Below are positions 56,325-64,000 of a stretch of 64,000 bases of DNA, piece after piece. How positions within the stretch are numbered: the first letter of the stretch is position 1; each line of letters opens with the position of its first letter. This DNA is from Lachnospiraceae bacterium (lineage in GTDB: Bacteria; Bacillota; Clostridia; Lachnospirales; Lachnospiraceae). Location of the stretch: positions 20,698 through 84,697 of the forward strand of contig JAAVZL010000027.1 in the NCBI GenBank assembly GCA_022791635.1, in the 5' to 3' direction. Below the pieces are notes generated by a model. It was not told where the DNA came from. It was given only the letters and a program-made list of their open reading frames with translations, and did no database searches. Both the position numbers and the translations under genes were made by a program.

Positions 56325-57775
56325 TTTTTTGTAAACCTTTCTTTATTCATTCCTGCTTCGCCTGTCTCTATGCCGGGAAATGGATTCACTCTTTTTTGTC
56401 TGCGCTGATAGCAGTGTATAACCGGCTTTTCCAGATAACGCTTCAGCACAATCTGGATCTCTTCCTTCGGGTTCATGGGCTTTACCAGTATGGAGTGTAT
56501 TCCGGCCAGATTGGCGCCCCACACATCGGTAAAGAGCTGATCGCCCACAAAGAGGGTGTTGCTCTTCTCTGTTCCCATGCGCCTCATGCCTTCCTGGTAG
56601 CCTCTGGGCTTTGGCTTTCCGGCTTTGTACACGTAGGGAGTGTGAAGTGCCTTGGCAAAGGGCATTACCCGGGGTTCCTTGTTGTTGGATATGAGGCAGG
56701 TGGAAAAGCCGATTTGATGCAGACGCTCAAAGAGGGCGATGCTTCGCGCATCCGCCGGAGCGTCGTGGGGCACCAGGGTATTGTCCACATCAAAGAGGAT
56801 TCCCCGCCATCCTGCCTGATATAAGCCTTCGAAATCAATTTCATAGGTGGAACCAAGGTATTCTTTTGGATAGAAGCCCTTAAGCAGGGAGAAGCCTTTT
56901 GGCAGCTCTGACACCAGGATTCCCCCCACGATCAGCACGGCTCCTACGATCCCTGCCGCCGTAATGGGCTCTTTGAGGACCATGGCCGCGCAGACCATGG
57001 TCACAAAGGGATTGAGATAAATATAGTTGTTGGTGTTCACCACGCCGATTTGCCGGATAGCCATATTCCAGGTGATGTAGCAGACAGCGCTTCCGAGAAC
57101 TCCCAGAAACAAAATGCAGAACAGAACATCCCCCCGGAAAAGAGGATTTAAAGGGGGCAGTCCTTTTCCCCAAAGGGTGGCCGGAGCCGTCAAAAGCAGG
57201 GCGTAAAAGAGCATTTTCCTGGTTAAAATCCAATTGTCGTAATGCCCTACGTATCGCTTCAAAACTACGGAGTAGACGGCCCAGGACAGGGCTGCCAGAA
57301 GGGAAAGGGCGTCTCCTAAGGGATTGAGCTTCAGCACAAAGGCCCCGTTGAACACTACCAGCACAACGCCTGTCATGGCAATGAAAAAGCCTGCCCAGGT
57401 CCGTCCGGACAGCTTTTCGTCTCTGGTAAACAGATGGGCCAGGATGGCGGTAAACACGGGGGCTGCCGCAAGAATGATGCTTACATTCGCCGCCAGTGTA
57501 TAGCTAAGGGCCGTATTTTCAAAATAGTAATAGAGGGTAATACCGGAAAGGGAGAGCACAAAAATCCCAAGCTCCTCCTTCACTCCCCCTGGCTTTTCCA
57601 GCTTCCGGGTAAACAAAAATAAAACGACCCAGGCGATAAAGAAGCGCATCAGCATAATCTGAAGCGCATCGTAATGATTCAGCAGGGTCTTCGTTGCCAC
57701 AAAGGTGGTTCCCCACACGGTAATGGTAAGCAGGGCAAGGATATGCCCCGCTGTCTTTTTTCTGTCTCTTGTCAT
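56321..57775 (-). CDS. Fusion of an EamA/DMT transporter with a YqeG-type HAD phosphatase
   Basis: 484 residues. Residues 1-292 form a ten-segment EamA (drug/metabolite transporter) protein, ending in LIVGGILVSELPKG. Residues about 297-470 are a YqeG-like HAD-IIIA phosphatase: LLKGFYPKEYLGSTYEIDF, motif I FDVDNTLVPHD (D329, D331), LISNN, YKAGKPKPRGY and FVGDQLFTDVWGAN. In most Firmicutes YqeG is a separate gene beside the peptidase. No start codon with a ribosome site is found at the junction, which supports a true fusion. The N-terminal partner would be in the membrane and the phosphatase at its cytoplasmic end. Confidence 0.9.
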   Translation of the reverse strand: MTRDRKKTAGHILALLTITVWGTTFVATKTLLNHYDALQIMLMRFFIAWVVLFLFTRKLEKPGGVKEELGIFVLSLSGITLYYYFENTALSYTLAANVSIILAAAPVFTAILAHLFTRDEKLSGRTWAGFFIAMTGVVLVVFNGAFVLKLNPLGDALSLLAALSWAVYSVVLKRYVGHYDNWILTRKMLFYALLLTAPATLWGKGLPPLNPLFRGDVLFCILFLGVLGSAVCYITWNMAIRQIGVVNTNNYIYLNPFVTMVCAAMVLKEPITAAGIVGAVLIVGGILVSELPKGFSLLKGFYPKEYLGSTYEIDFEGLYQAGWRGILFDVDNTLVPHDAPADARSIALFERLHQIGFSTCLISNNKEPRVMPFAKALHTPYVYKAGKPKPRGYQEGMRRMGTEKSNTLFVGDQLFTDVWGANLAGIHSILVKPMNPKEEIQIVLKRYLEKPVIHCYQRRQKRVNPFPGIETGEAGMNKERFTKK

Positions 57776-57797
57776 TTCAAGTCTCTCTCTGTCCCGA

Positions 57798-58250
57798 TTA
57801 CTTATCCAGCATCTTCTTTAATTCGCTTAAAAAGGTGTTCACATCCTTAAACTCCCGGTATACGGAGGCGAAGCGCACGTAGGCCACGGAATCTAAGCTC
57901 TTCAGCTTATCCATCACCATCTCTCCGATGACGCTGCTTGCAATCTCCCGCTCTTCCCGGTTAAAGATCTCGCTCTCAATGAGATCGATTACCCCGTTGA
58001 TATCCTTTAAGGGCACCGGCCGCTTGTGGCAGGCTCTTAAAATACCGTCCTCTATCTTGCTTCTGTCATAGGTCTCCCGGTTATTATCCTTCTTAATCAC
58101 AATAATGGGAATGGTCTCAATTTTCTCATAGGTGGTAAAGCGCTTCCCGCAGGAATCGCAGAGACGACGACGACGAATGGCACAGTTGTCTTCTGCCGGT
58201 CTGGAGTCAATGACCCGGGTGTTCTCCTGGCTGCAAAACGGACACTTCAT
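57798..58250 (-). CDS. nrdR: Transcriptional regulator NrdR
   Basis: About 150 residues. An N-terminal zinc ribbon has CPFC and CDSC, and the C-terminal ATP-cone follows (IVIKKDNNRETYDRSKIEDG). It represses ribonucleotide reductase genes. ATG 58250 follows GGGAGG, and the 12 extra codons upstream are not typical of the family. Confidence 0.97.
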   Translation of the reverse strand: MKCPFCSQENTRVIDSRPAEDNCAIRRRRLCDSCGKRFTTYEKIETIPIIVIKKDNNRETYDRSKIEDGILRACHKRPVPLKDINGVIDLIESEIFNREEREIASSVIGEMVMDKLKSLDSVAYVRFASVYREFKDVNTFLSELKKMLDK

Positions 58251-58440
58251 AGTGAACCTCCCTCGTTTCCAACGACTCTGTGCCATCCGGTGGCATGGCC
58301 GAATCGCCTGGCATATTTTCTCGCGTATTTTATATCAAGTATAGTACATATTCCTGTTTTCTGTCAAATGTTATGTAAAACAAAACACCCTTTTTTCGCT
58401 GCAGCATAGAATAGAGAAAGACCTCCAAAGGAGCTTCCCC

Positions 58441-58686
58441 ATGACTTTCTGCGAATTAAGAGAAAAGGATGTTATCAATATCTGTGACTGCAAGCGCTTA
58501 GGCTGTGTGACGGATCTGGTCTTTGATCCCAAAAACGGCTGTATCCAGGCCCTTGTGACCTCCAGCAACGAAAAGCTCTGGGGGCTTCTGGGGAAAGACT
58601 GCGAGTACGAGATCCCCTGGTGCAAGATCAAGCAGATTGGACCGGATATCATTCTGGTGGAGCTGGAACGCGACAAAGGGCACTAA
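58441..58686 (+). CDS. YlmC/YmxH family PRC-barrel protein
   Basis: 81 residues with a PRC-barrel fold pattern: LREKDVINICDCKRLGCV, FDPKNGCIQALV, and IPWCKIKQIGPDIILVEL. Families YlmC/YmxH are associated with sporulation in Firmicutes, which suggests a spore former. AAAGGAG precedes the ATG. It is convergent with the MgtC gene, whose stop codon adjoins its own. Confidence 0.9.
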   Translation: MTFCELREKDVINICDCKRLGCVTDLVFDPKNGCIQALVTSSNEKLWGLLGKDCEYEIPWCKIKQIGPDIILVELERDKGH

Positions 58687-59367
58687 CTATATCACATCCA
58701 CAAACATCACGCCCTCAATCTCATTCAATTTCCTAAGATACTCCTGCTTATCAATTTTATAAGGAATATAAATGGTCATTCGTATGGTAAAAGAATGGCC
58801 TCCAACCTTTGGCTTGTCCACATCGTACATATCAATCTTACAGCCATCTTCCTTAAGCTTATGTAAAAGGATCGAAGGCGTCTGATTCTCCGCCGCTTCC
58901 ACATACAGACGTGCATATCTGGAATAGAGATAGACCTTTTCCTCAGCAAAGGGCAAAATATGAAGGCCCACGAGAAGAACCAGGGTAACCAAAATGGCTC
59001 CATCCACAAACCCGATTCCCGCCGCCAGGCCCACACAGGCACAGATCCAGATACTTGCGGCAGAGGTGAGTCCTTTCACCTGCCGGCCGGATACAATGAT
59101 TGAACCTGCTCCCAGAAAGCCCACACCGCTCACCACCTGTGCGGCCATTCGGGAAATATCCGTGGCTCCCGGAAACTTAATATCCATATATTGAGCCGTC
59201 ATCATCACCATAGCGGCTCCCAGGCAGACTGCCGCATCTGTCTTTGCTCCCCCGCCTCTCTTTTTGGCGCCCCGGTCAATGCCGATAAGTCCCCCCAGGA
59301 CTAAGGCGCTTATCATCCGAAGCAAGATATTCTGAAACGTCCATTCTGTTAATGAAGCAAAAAACAT
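58687..59367 (-). CDS. MgtC/SapB family membrane protein
   Basis: About 226 residues. Four to five N-terminal membrane segments include the motif GGLIGIDRGAKKRGGG and GVGFLGAGSI. A cytoplasmic ACT-like C-terminal domain (residues 140-226) follows. Often linked to magnesium or acid stress. ATG 59367 follows GGAGGATAGG; starting 7 codons earlier would overlap the AAA gene. Confidence 0.92.
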   Translation of the reverse strand: MFFASLTEWTFQNILLRMISALVLGGLIGIDRGAKKRGGGAKTDAAVCLGAAMVMMTAQYMDIKFPGATDISRMAAQVVSGVGFLGAGSIIVSGRQVKGLTSAASIWICACVGLAAGIGFVDGAILVTLVLLVGLHILPFAEEKVYLYSRYARLYVEAAENQTPSILLHKLKEDGCKIDMYDVDKPKVGGHSFTIRMTIYIPYKIDKQEYLRKLNEIEGVMFVDVI

Positions 59368-59380
59368 ACCTATCCTCCGT

Positions 59381-61066
59381 TCATCCAATCAAAACCTTTT
59401 TTCCCTCAAAGGCGAAACCGTATCTTCGAATCCGCTCCGGGGCTATCCCTTTAGCCTCCAGGACGGCGGCATACCTCTTTTCTTCTATCTGATCCAGGGC
59501 CGATTTCACCGCATCTTTAAGCGTCCTCTCCTTTTCAGGACGGAACACCTTGAACTCTATCAGGATCCCATCGTCTGCCTCATGTAAGGGCTCCAGCATC
59601 ACATCATACCGCCCAAAGCCGCTTTCCCGATTGGACGTCAGGATATAGCGTCCCCGAAGCTCCGCCAGAAGCCCCAGTACAAAGCCATGATAAAATCGCT
59701 CCGGCTCCGCTGATCCGGAAGGTCTTTTTCCGGTATCAAAGGAGCTGAAGGTCTGTTCTGTTACCTGGTTCATATAGATGTTCATCTCCTCCAGGTCATC
59801 CCGCAGCAAAGCTTCCACAAATTCATTGTACCCGCAGCCGCCTCCTGTGAACCAATTCCGGAACATTTTCTGGAACATAAACCGTACCTCCCGGTTGGTC
59901 AGCACCAAATCATATTCCTCCCGGAGCCACTCTTGGTCAAAGAAAAACCGCTCCACCCGCAGATACCCGCTGGCCAGCAAAAGGCTCCAGATGGCGCTTT
60001 CGTTATGATTCAACTGATTGAACGCAATCTGCTCGTCAATCTCCGTATGGAGCACCTTTCCCTCCAGAAGATCCTCCATCATCATCTTTATCCGCTTGCT
60101 TCCCTCACGAATCAGTTTTCCTGCCAGGCTGTTGCTGCTGGTATTCGCCCAGTAGGTAGAAAACTTCCTCTTATCCAGATAATTTAAGATAGACCACGGA
60201 TTGTAAATGTCTCTCTTGTTTCCAAATGTAAATCCGTCGTACCAGTCCTTTACATGTTTCTTTTGATCGGATAACCCATACTCTTCCAGTGCACTCCATA
60301 CCTCTTCCTGGGTAAATCCAAATGACGTTTCATATTTCTCCGAAGTCGTTGTTACCACCTCCAGATTATTTAAATCTGAAAAAATAGATTCCTTACTCAC
60401 TCGGGTAATTCCTGTCATAATCGCCCGCTCAAGATAGGGATTTGTCTTAAAAGCGGCATTAAACAGGCTTCTGGTAAAAGCAACGATCTCCTCCCAATAT
60501 CCATTTACATAGGCCTCCTGCATCGGTGTGTCATACTCATCCAAGAGGATAATCACTTTTTTCTTATAATAGCGGGACAGATAAAAGGATAATTCATGGA
60601 GCGCATAGGTGGCTGTAGCATCATCCATATCCACGGCTACGGATGCAAAGAAGCTCTTCTCCTTCTCATCCAGCAGATCTCCTTCTACTAAAAACCGATA
60701 CTCCGAATACAGGCTTGTTAATATCTGACAAATTCTTTTCCTTACCACCTCATATTTTGTATCCTTGATGGTGGCAAAGGAAAGACTGATCACCGGGTAA
60801 GTTCCCTTAAGCCTTCGATAAGCTTCCTCTTTCCAGATTTCCAGCCCCTGAAATAAATCTTCCCGCTTTGCATATTTCACAGAGAAAAATTTTTCTACCG
60901 TGTTCATCATCAAGGTCTTTCCGAAACGTCTGGGACGGGTAATCAAGGTGACAGAATCCCCTCTTTCCCACCATTCTCTGATAAACATCGTTTTATCAAT
61001 ATAAAAATAATCATTGGTAATCAGTTGCTCAAAATCCTGGTGACCGATTCCTATGGTTCTTGGCAT
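59381..61066 (-). CDS. AAA-ATPase with PD-(D/E)XK C-terminal domain, second copy
   Basis: 561 residues, the same plan as the protein at 24572-26188: P-loop in RPRRFGKTLMMN (44-55), Walker B in VIILLDEYDTPM, a long middle part and a C-terminal PD-(D/E)XK domain with GRYDVMLEP and LIEFKVFRPEKE. The two differ over most of their length, so they are not a recent duplication. AAAGGATG precedes the ATG. Function unknown. Confidence 0.88.
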   Translation of the reverse strand: MPRTIGIGHQDFEQLITNDYFYIDKTMFIREWWERGDSVTLITRPRRFGKTLMMNTVEKFFSVKYAKREDLFQGLEIWKEEAYRRLKGTYPVISLSFATIKDTKYEVVRKRICQILTSLYSEYRFLVEGDLLDEKEKSFFASVAVDMDDATATYALHELSFYLSRYYKKKVIILLDEYDTPMQEAYVNGYWEEIVAFTRSLFNAAFKTNPYLERAIMTGITRVSKESIFSDLNNLEVVTTTSEKYETSFGFTQEEVWSALEEYGLSDQKKHVKDWYDGFTFGNKRDIYNPWSILNYLDKRKFSTYWANTSSNSLAGKLIREGSKRIKMMMEDLLEGKVLHTEIDEQIAFNQLNHNESAIWSLLLASGYLRVERFFFDQEWLREEYDLVLTNREVRFMFQKMFRNWFTGGGCGYNEFVEALLRDDLEEMNIYMNQVTEQTFSSFDTGKRPSGSAEPERFYHGFVLGLLAELRGRYILTSNRESGFGRYDVMLEPLHEADDGILIEFKVFRPEKERTLKDAVKSALDQIEEKRYAAVLEAKGIAPERIRRYGFAFEGKKVLIG

Positions 61067-61124
61067 ATCTGTCCCATCCTTTCATGGCCTCTTTTACAGC
61101 CCGCCGGTAGTTCTAAAAAATATC

Positions 61125-61176
61125 AGAAAAAACAGCCCTCTGCTGTTATTAGTATAACAACTTTGGGCTGCTGTTT
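61125..61176 (-). terminator. Terminator of the glycosyltransferase cluster
   Basis: On the minus strand CAGCCC and GGGCTG close a stem around a loop with AACAGC repeats, followed by TTTTTTCTG. It lies just after the DUF4422 gene. Confidence 0.7.
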
Positions 61177-61182
61177 CAATCT

Positions 61183-62298
61183 TTATATAACACATGATTC
61201 TTTTTCGGCTATAAAATGCTTTCTGGCGATTGCCGTCTTATATTCCTTCTTATGGTGTTCAAAAAATATTGTCATTAAGCGTTCTGCCAGGAAGCCAAGA
61301 TATCTTCCCTGGTACGCATCCTCTCGCTCTCCTATCACCTCTTCACAGCGAAATAGAATCGGAAATAGCCATTCGCAATATCGATTCAAAATTTCCCTGC
61401 GGGCAATGAACATATTGTAGGCATAGTAATAATTGCTCTTTTGTACCTTATTTGCCGTGCTCCAATACTCCGGAAACAGATCTTTTACAGCTTCCATCAT
61501 TACATTCCAGTCAGATGCTATGTGATCACTACAGTACTGTGCTCTGACTCCTTTGAGATTTAAAACAGGCACCGTAAGAACCGCGTCTATGTCAGATTCC
61601 GGCAGCCACATGGCCAGCTGCTCACTGATATCAAACCTTCTTCGATAATGGCTTAATCCCACATATTTTGTATTGTCATTTTTCCATATCCAGTATAATG
61701 CCGTTAATTCACAATACTTTCTATTTTTATGGGATATATGATCTCCCTGATCGTCTCTCAATATGGCAAGCCGTTTATCCGTCAAAGCAGCTCCAACCTG
61801 AATAGGTATTTCAAAGCTGCAATCTGTCATCGGCTCTTTTAATACGCGATCCGCCGCACTGTGTGCCACATAAATCCGGAACCCTTCTGTCATCACCTCA
61901 TTCAAGCTGATATAGGCTTCCTGTTGCTCGGAATACAAATTTTGAAACCAATTCCCTCTGATATCGCTCCATTCATCACTGTCAAAGGACAAGGGCACGA
62001 CATGGCGAAATCCGGCTTCCGACAATTGTCTTAATGCTCCCGGCATATTCCTTTCATGCAGTGCTGCCACGATCCATGCATCCCGGTACAAGGATGCATG
62101 GGAAATGTCAATGACGGGAACTCCGCCTACATGCTTTGGATTCTCTTGCAATGACTGCACGATAAACCGTGTAACCTTTATCTCATACGGAGCACTCTCC
62201 AGACAGCTTTTTACTGCCCTTCCCATCACTCCGGCTCCATATATCATAATCTCGCCCGCACTCAAAATTTCTTCCAGCGCTTTATTCCAATAGCTCAT
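61183..62298 (-). CDS. DUF4422 glycosyltransferase-like protein with N-terminal Rossmann domain
   Basis: 371 residues. Residues 1-120 form a Rossmann module (EIMIYGAGVMGRAVKSCL). The C-terminal part is DUF4422, recognisable from CELTALYWIWKN and KYVGLSHYRRRFD. DUF4422 proteins occur in capsule and polysaccharide clusters and are likely glycosyltransferases. The substrate is unknown. The gene follows a GT2 protein (37-base gap) in the same direction. The ATG follows GGAG at 10 bases. Confidence 0.85.
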   Translation of the reverse strand: MSYWNKALEEILSAGEIMIYGAGVMGRAVKSCLESAPYEIKVTRFIVQSLQENPKHVGGVPVIDISHASLYRDAWIVAALHERNMPGALRQLSEAGFRHVVPLSFDSDEWSDIRGNWFQNLYSEQQEAYISLNEVMTEGFRIYVAHSAADRVLKEPMTDCSFEIPIQVGAALTDKRLAILRDDQGDHISHKNRKYCELTALYWIWKNDNTKYVGLSHYRRRFDISEQLAMWLPESDIDAVLTVPVLNLKGVRAQYCSDHIASDWNVMMEAVKDLFPEYWSTANKVQKSNYYYAYNMFIARREILNRYCEWLFPILFRCEEVIGEREDAYQGRYLGFLAERLMTIFFEHHKKEYKTAIARKHFIAEKESCVI

Positions 62299-62335
62299 TC
62301 CTTAACCACTCCCGCCACTAAATGCCGTGCTCCTG

Positions 62336-63511
62336 TTAAAAATCCGAAATAATAATCTTTTCCCGGGCAATTCCCATGAAGCATAATTTTTCGGTAATTT
62401 TATAGCTGACACCTTTGTTCTCAATTGCAATGACCACATAATCAAAGGAATACTTTTTTATTTCATCCGGAAAAATCCCCGGAACAGCCCCGCTTATGTC
62501 AAAAGCCAATCCGGGATTTCTATCTGCCCAGGCAGCAATAACACAATAACCCGTCTGTCTTATCTGCTGATAAAAGGCCTCTCCCACCTTTCCCATCCCA
62601 TAAAGAACAATTTTCGACCCCTGCCTCACCTTCTCATAAGGAAAGAGAAAGGAATTTACCCGAAGATACTCTGCCGGATTCTTTTTCCAAATCAAACGCC
62701 GCATATAGTGATCGAGCTGTGTCAGTAAGATTGCACGATACTCGCTCCCTGTAAAGCAGACATATAATTCCTGATAGAGGCAGGCTGCATTGAAATACGC
62801 CTTCTGTGAATCCTTTAATGACGCGGAATCACGATGGTTCACATAGTGATATTTACATTCATCCGTAAGCACAATCTCACGAGACTCTAAAAGATACGGA
62901 TACACCACCGCAGCGTCTTCTCCATCAAAAATGCGCTTGTCTGTTCTTTCAAGAAAAGGCTGTATCCGATCCCTTCGAAACATTTTATTGCACATGTAAG
63001 GTAAAACGCCAAATTGATACGGAGCTTTGCAATACAGCATTTTCCCATACAGCTCTTCTCTCTGGAAATCCATTTTGAATCTGCCGGGTGAAATGCCGTT
63101 ATACTCAAATACAGCGCTTTCTTTTTCGTTTAATACTTCTCTGGAAATCCCTGCCGCAACAATGTCCGCCTCTTCCATGCAAGACAGCATGGACTGTATA
63201 TAATCCCTTTCAATCCAGTCATCCGCATCCACAAATACTACATATTCCCCTGCCGCTTTTTGAAGGCCGGATAATCGTGCATAAGAAACGCCACAATGCC
63301 GGCAATGCACTACTTTTATAAGGCTTCCATGGACTTGCTGATATGTATCACAGATATGCCCTGTTGCATCTGTAGACCCGTCATCGATTAAAATAATTTC
63401 TATCTTTTTATAGGTTTGACAAAGAAGGCTGCTCAGACAATTTCTGATATAAGGTTCCGCATTATATGCCGGTACAATGATACTTACCTTGTGAACACAA
63501 TCATGCCTCAA
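62336..63511 (-). CDS. GT2 family glycosyltransferase with C-terminal Rossmann domain
   Basis: 391 residues. The GT-A core begins VSIIVPAYNAEPYIRNC, with DDGSTDATGHIC and the DXD-like VFVDADDWIERDYI. A second module from about 297 (GSKIVLYGMGKVGEAFYQQI) is a Rossmann domain like those in the two neighbours. It overlaps the next upstream gene by 11 bases. It adds a sugar to a surface polysaccharide or lipid, donor unknown. Confidence 0.9.
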   Translation of the reverse strand: MRHDCVHKVSIIVPAYNAEPYIRNCLSSLLCQTYKKIEIILIDDGSTDATGHICDTYQQVHGSLIKVVHCRHCGVSYARLSGLQKAAGEYVVFVDADDWIERDYIQSMLSCMEEADIVAAGISREVLNEKESAVFEYNGISPGRFKMDFQREELYGKMLYCKAPYQFGVLPYMCNKMFRRDRIQPFLERTDKRIFDGEDAAVVYPYLLESREIVLTDECKYHYVNHRDSASLKDSQKAYFNAACLYQELYVCFTGSEYRAILLTQLDHYMRRLIWKKNPAEYLRVNSFLFPYEKVRQGSKIVLYGMGKVGEAFYQQIRQTGYCVIAAWADRNPGLAFDISGAVPGIFPDEIKKYSFDYVVIAIENKGVSYKITEKLCFMGIAREKIIISDF

Positions 63512-63875
63512 TATACTGCCCCGCTTTCACAAAGATCTTCCTCAGTAAAAACTCCTCATTATCACAAATCAGAATATTTCCACTCTGTATTCCTAACCGA
63601 AGAAGCTGTTCCTTCATCTCTGTCCCATGCCTGGTATTGGCAATCAGGTATCTTTCACAGGGAAATTGAGCTGTTATCTCCTCTGGCTTATGTATGGCTC
63701 TCCCCATCTGTCCATTCTTTTGTAAAAGGCTGTTATTGTCCATCAAAATAACCTCTTTCTTACACAGCTCCAAAAATTGTCTTAAAATATTCCCCAAACG
63801 TCCGGCCCCAAACAGAATAATCCTCCTATCAAGCTTCAAAGAGCTTTCCACATATTCCAGTGTAGAACAGCACAA
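63501..63875 (-). CDS. Stand-alone Rossmann-like domain protein
   Basis: 124 residues. It is a single module with RRIILFGAGRLGNILRQFL near the start and RYLIANTRHGTEMKEQLLR later, similar to the extra domains fused to the two glycosyltransferases downstream. The only available start is TTG at 63875 with GAGGACA upstream; a stop codon lies just 4 codons further. It may therefore be the remnant of a larger glycosyltransferase gene, or a true small protein. Confidence 0.6.
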   Translation of the reverse strand: MCCSTLEYVESSLKLDRRIILFGAGRLGNILRQFLELCKKEVILMDNNSLLQKNGQMGRAIHKPEEITAQFPCERYLIANTRHGTEMKEQLLRLGIQSGNILICDNEEFLLRKIFVKAGQYIEA

Positions 63876-63951
63876 TGTCCTCGCCAGCTAACATCTCTTT
63901 TCGGTCACATTATTCCTATTCCTCTTGAAATCTTCTGCTTTTATCTGCATA

Positions 63952-63988
63952 ATAAAAAGGCAGTATGACTATAAAGCCTTGACTGCCC
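63952..63988 (-). terminator. Terminator of a gene beyond the right edge
   Basis: On the minus strand GGCAGT and ACTGCC form the closing stem, followed by TTTTTATT. It ends a gene that enters from the right, so the glycosyltransferase cluster has its own start. Confidence 0.65.
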
Positions 63989-64000
63989 GTAACTCTTCGA

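Overview
The window looks like chromosomal DNA of an anaerobic, probably gut-dwelling and possibly spore-forming Firmicute of the Lachnospiraceae type. The evidence is YesM/YesN two-component regulation, DUF5688 and YlmC/YmxH-type proteins, NrdR, two AAA-ATPase/PD-(D/E)XK proteins of the DUF1703 kind, many GGAGG ribosome sites, and intermediate base composition with AT-rich spacers. A chemotaxis receptor and a FliD-like protein hint at motility. No CRISPR array, complete insertion sequence, rRNA or replication origin was seen.

Layout. (1) 1-10.7 kb, minus strand: an L-arabinose block running araR, araA, an FGGY ribulokinase, a YesN regulator, a YesM kinase, and a YtfQ/YtfR/YtfT furanose-type ABC importer whose permease runs off the left edge. 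(2) 11.07-11.64 kb: a decayed Rpn-type nuclease pseudogene. (3) 11.8-24.1 kb: two divergent operons. On the minus strand are a fucose/arabinose-isomerase-like protein, a split transketolase and a GlpK-like FGGY kinase. On the plus strand are two LacI regulators, a beta-glucoside PTS EIIBCA, a GH1 6-phospho-beta-glucosidase and a cytoplasmic DUF4038/apiosidase-like (GH140-type) hydrolase. Read together they suggest uptake by PTS of an apiose-containing beta-glucoside, cytoplasmic release of apiose, and breakdown by isomerase, kinase and transketolase. This is the most interesting functional proposal in the window. (4) 24.2-33.3 kb: a small cysteine-motif protein, AAA-ATPase, MscS, GlgB, a HAD phosphatase, LigA and RluF-like. 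(5) 33.8-42.1 kb: a tightly packed operon of seven genes, mostly unrecognised, that includes a J-domain/leucine-rich-repeat protein, two large cysteine-containing paralogs, a DUF3883-like protein with an altered active site and a metallophosphoesterase. (6) 42.3-46.2 kb: a probable muropeptide recycling operon (DUF819 membrane protein, transglutaminase-like protein, dipeptide epimerase). (7) 46.5-61.1 kb: methyl-accepting chemotaxis protein, glutamate dehydrogenase, FliD-like protein, SH3 protein, DUF5688, tRNA-Arg(CCG), efp, M24 peptidase, a transporter-YqeG phosphatase fusion, nrdR, a YlmC-like protein, MgtC and a second AAA-ATPase. (8) 61.2-63.9 kb: surface-polysaccharide glycosyltransferases.

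A second theme is a set of long palindromic elements between genes. At least four families can be told apart. Within three of them the short, presumably unpaired or junction segments are conserved between copies, while the long paired arms differ completely in sequence yet stay complementary. That is the pattern of covariation, and it suggests structured RNA or single-strand-DNA elements. In the family found before araB and glgB, the conserved 3' end directly abuts the ribosome-binding site.
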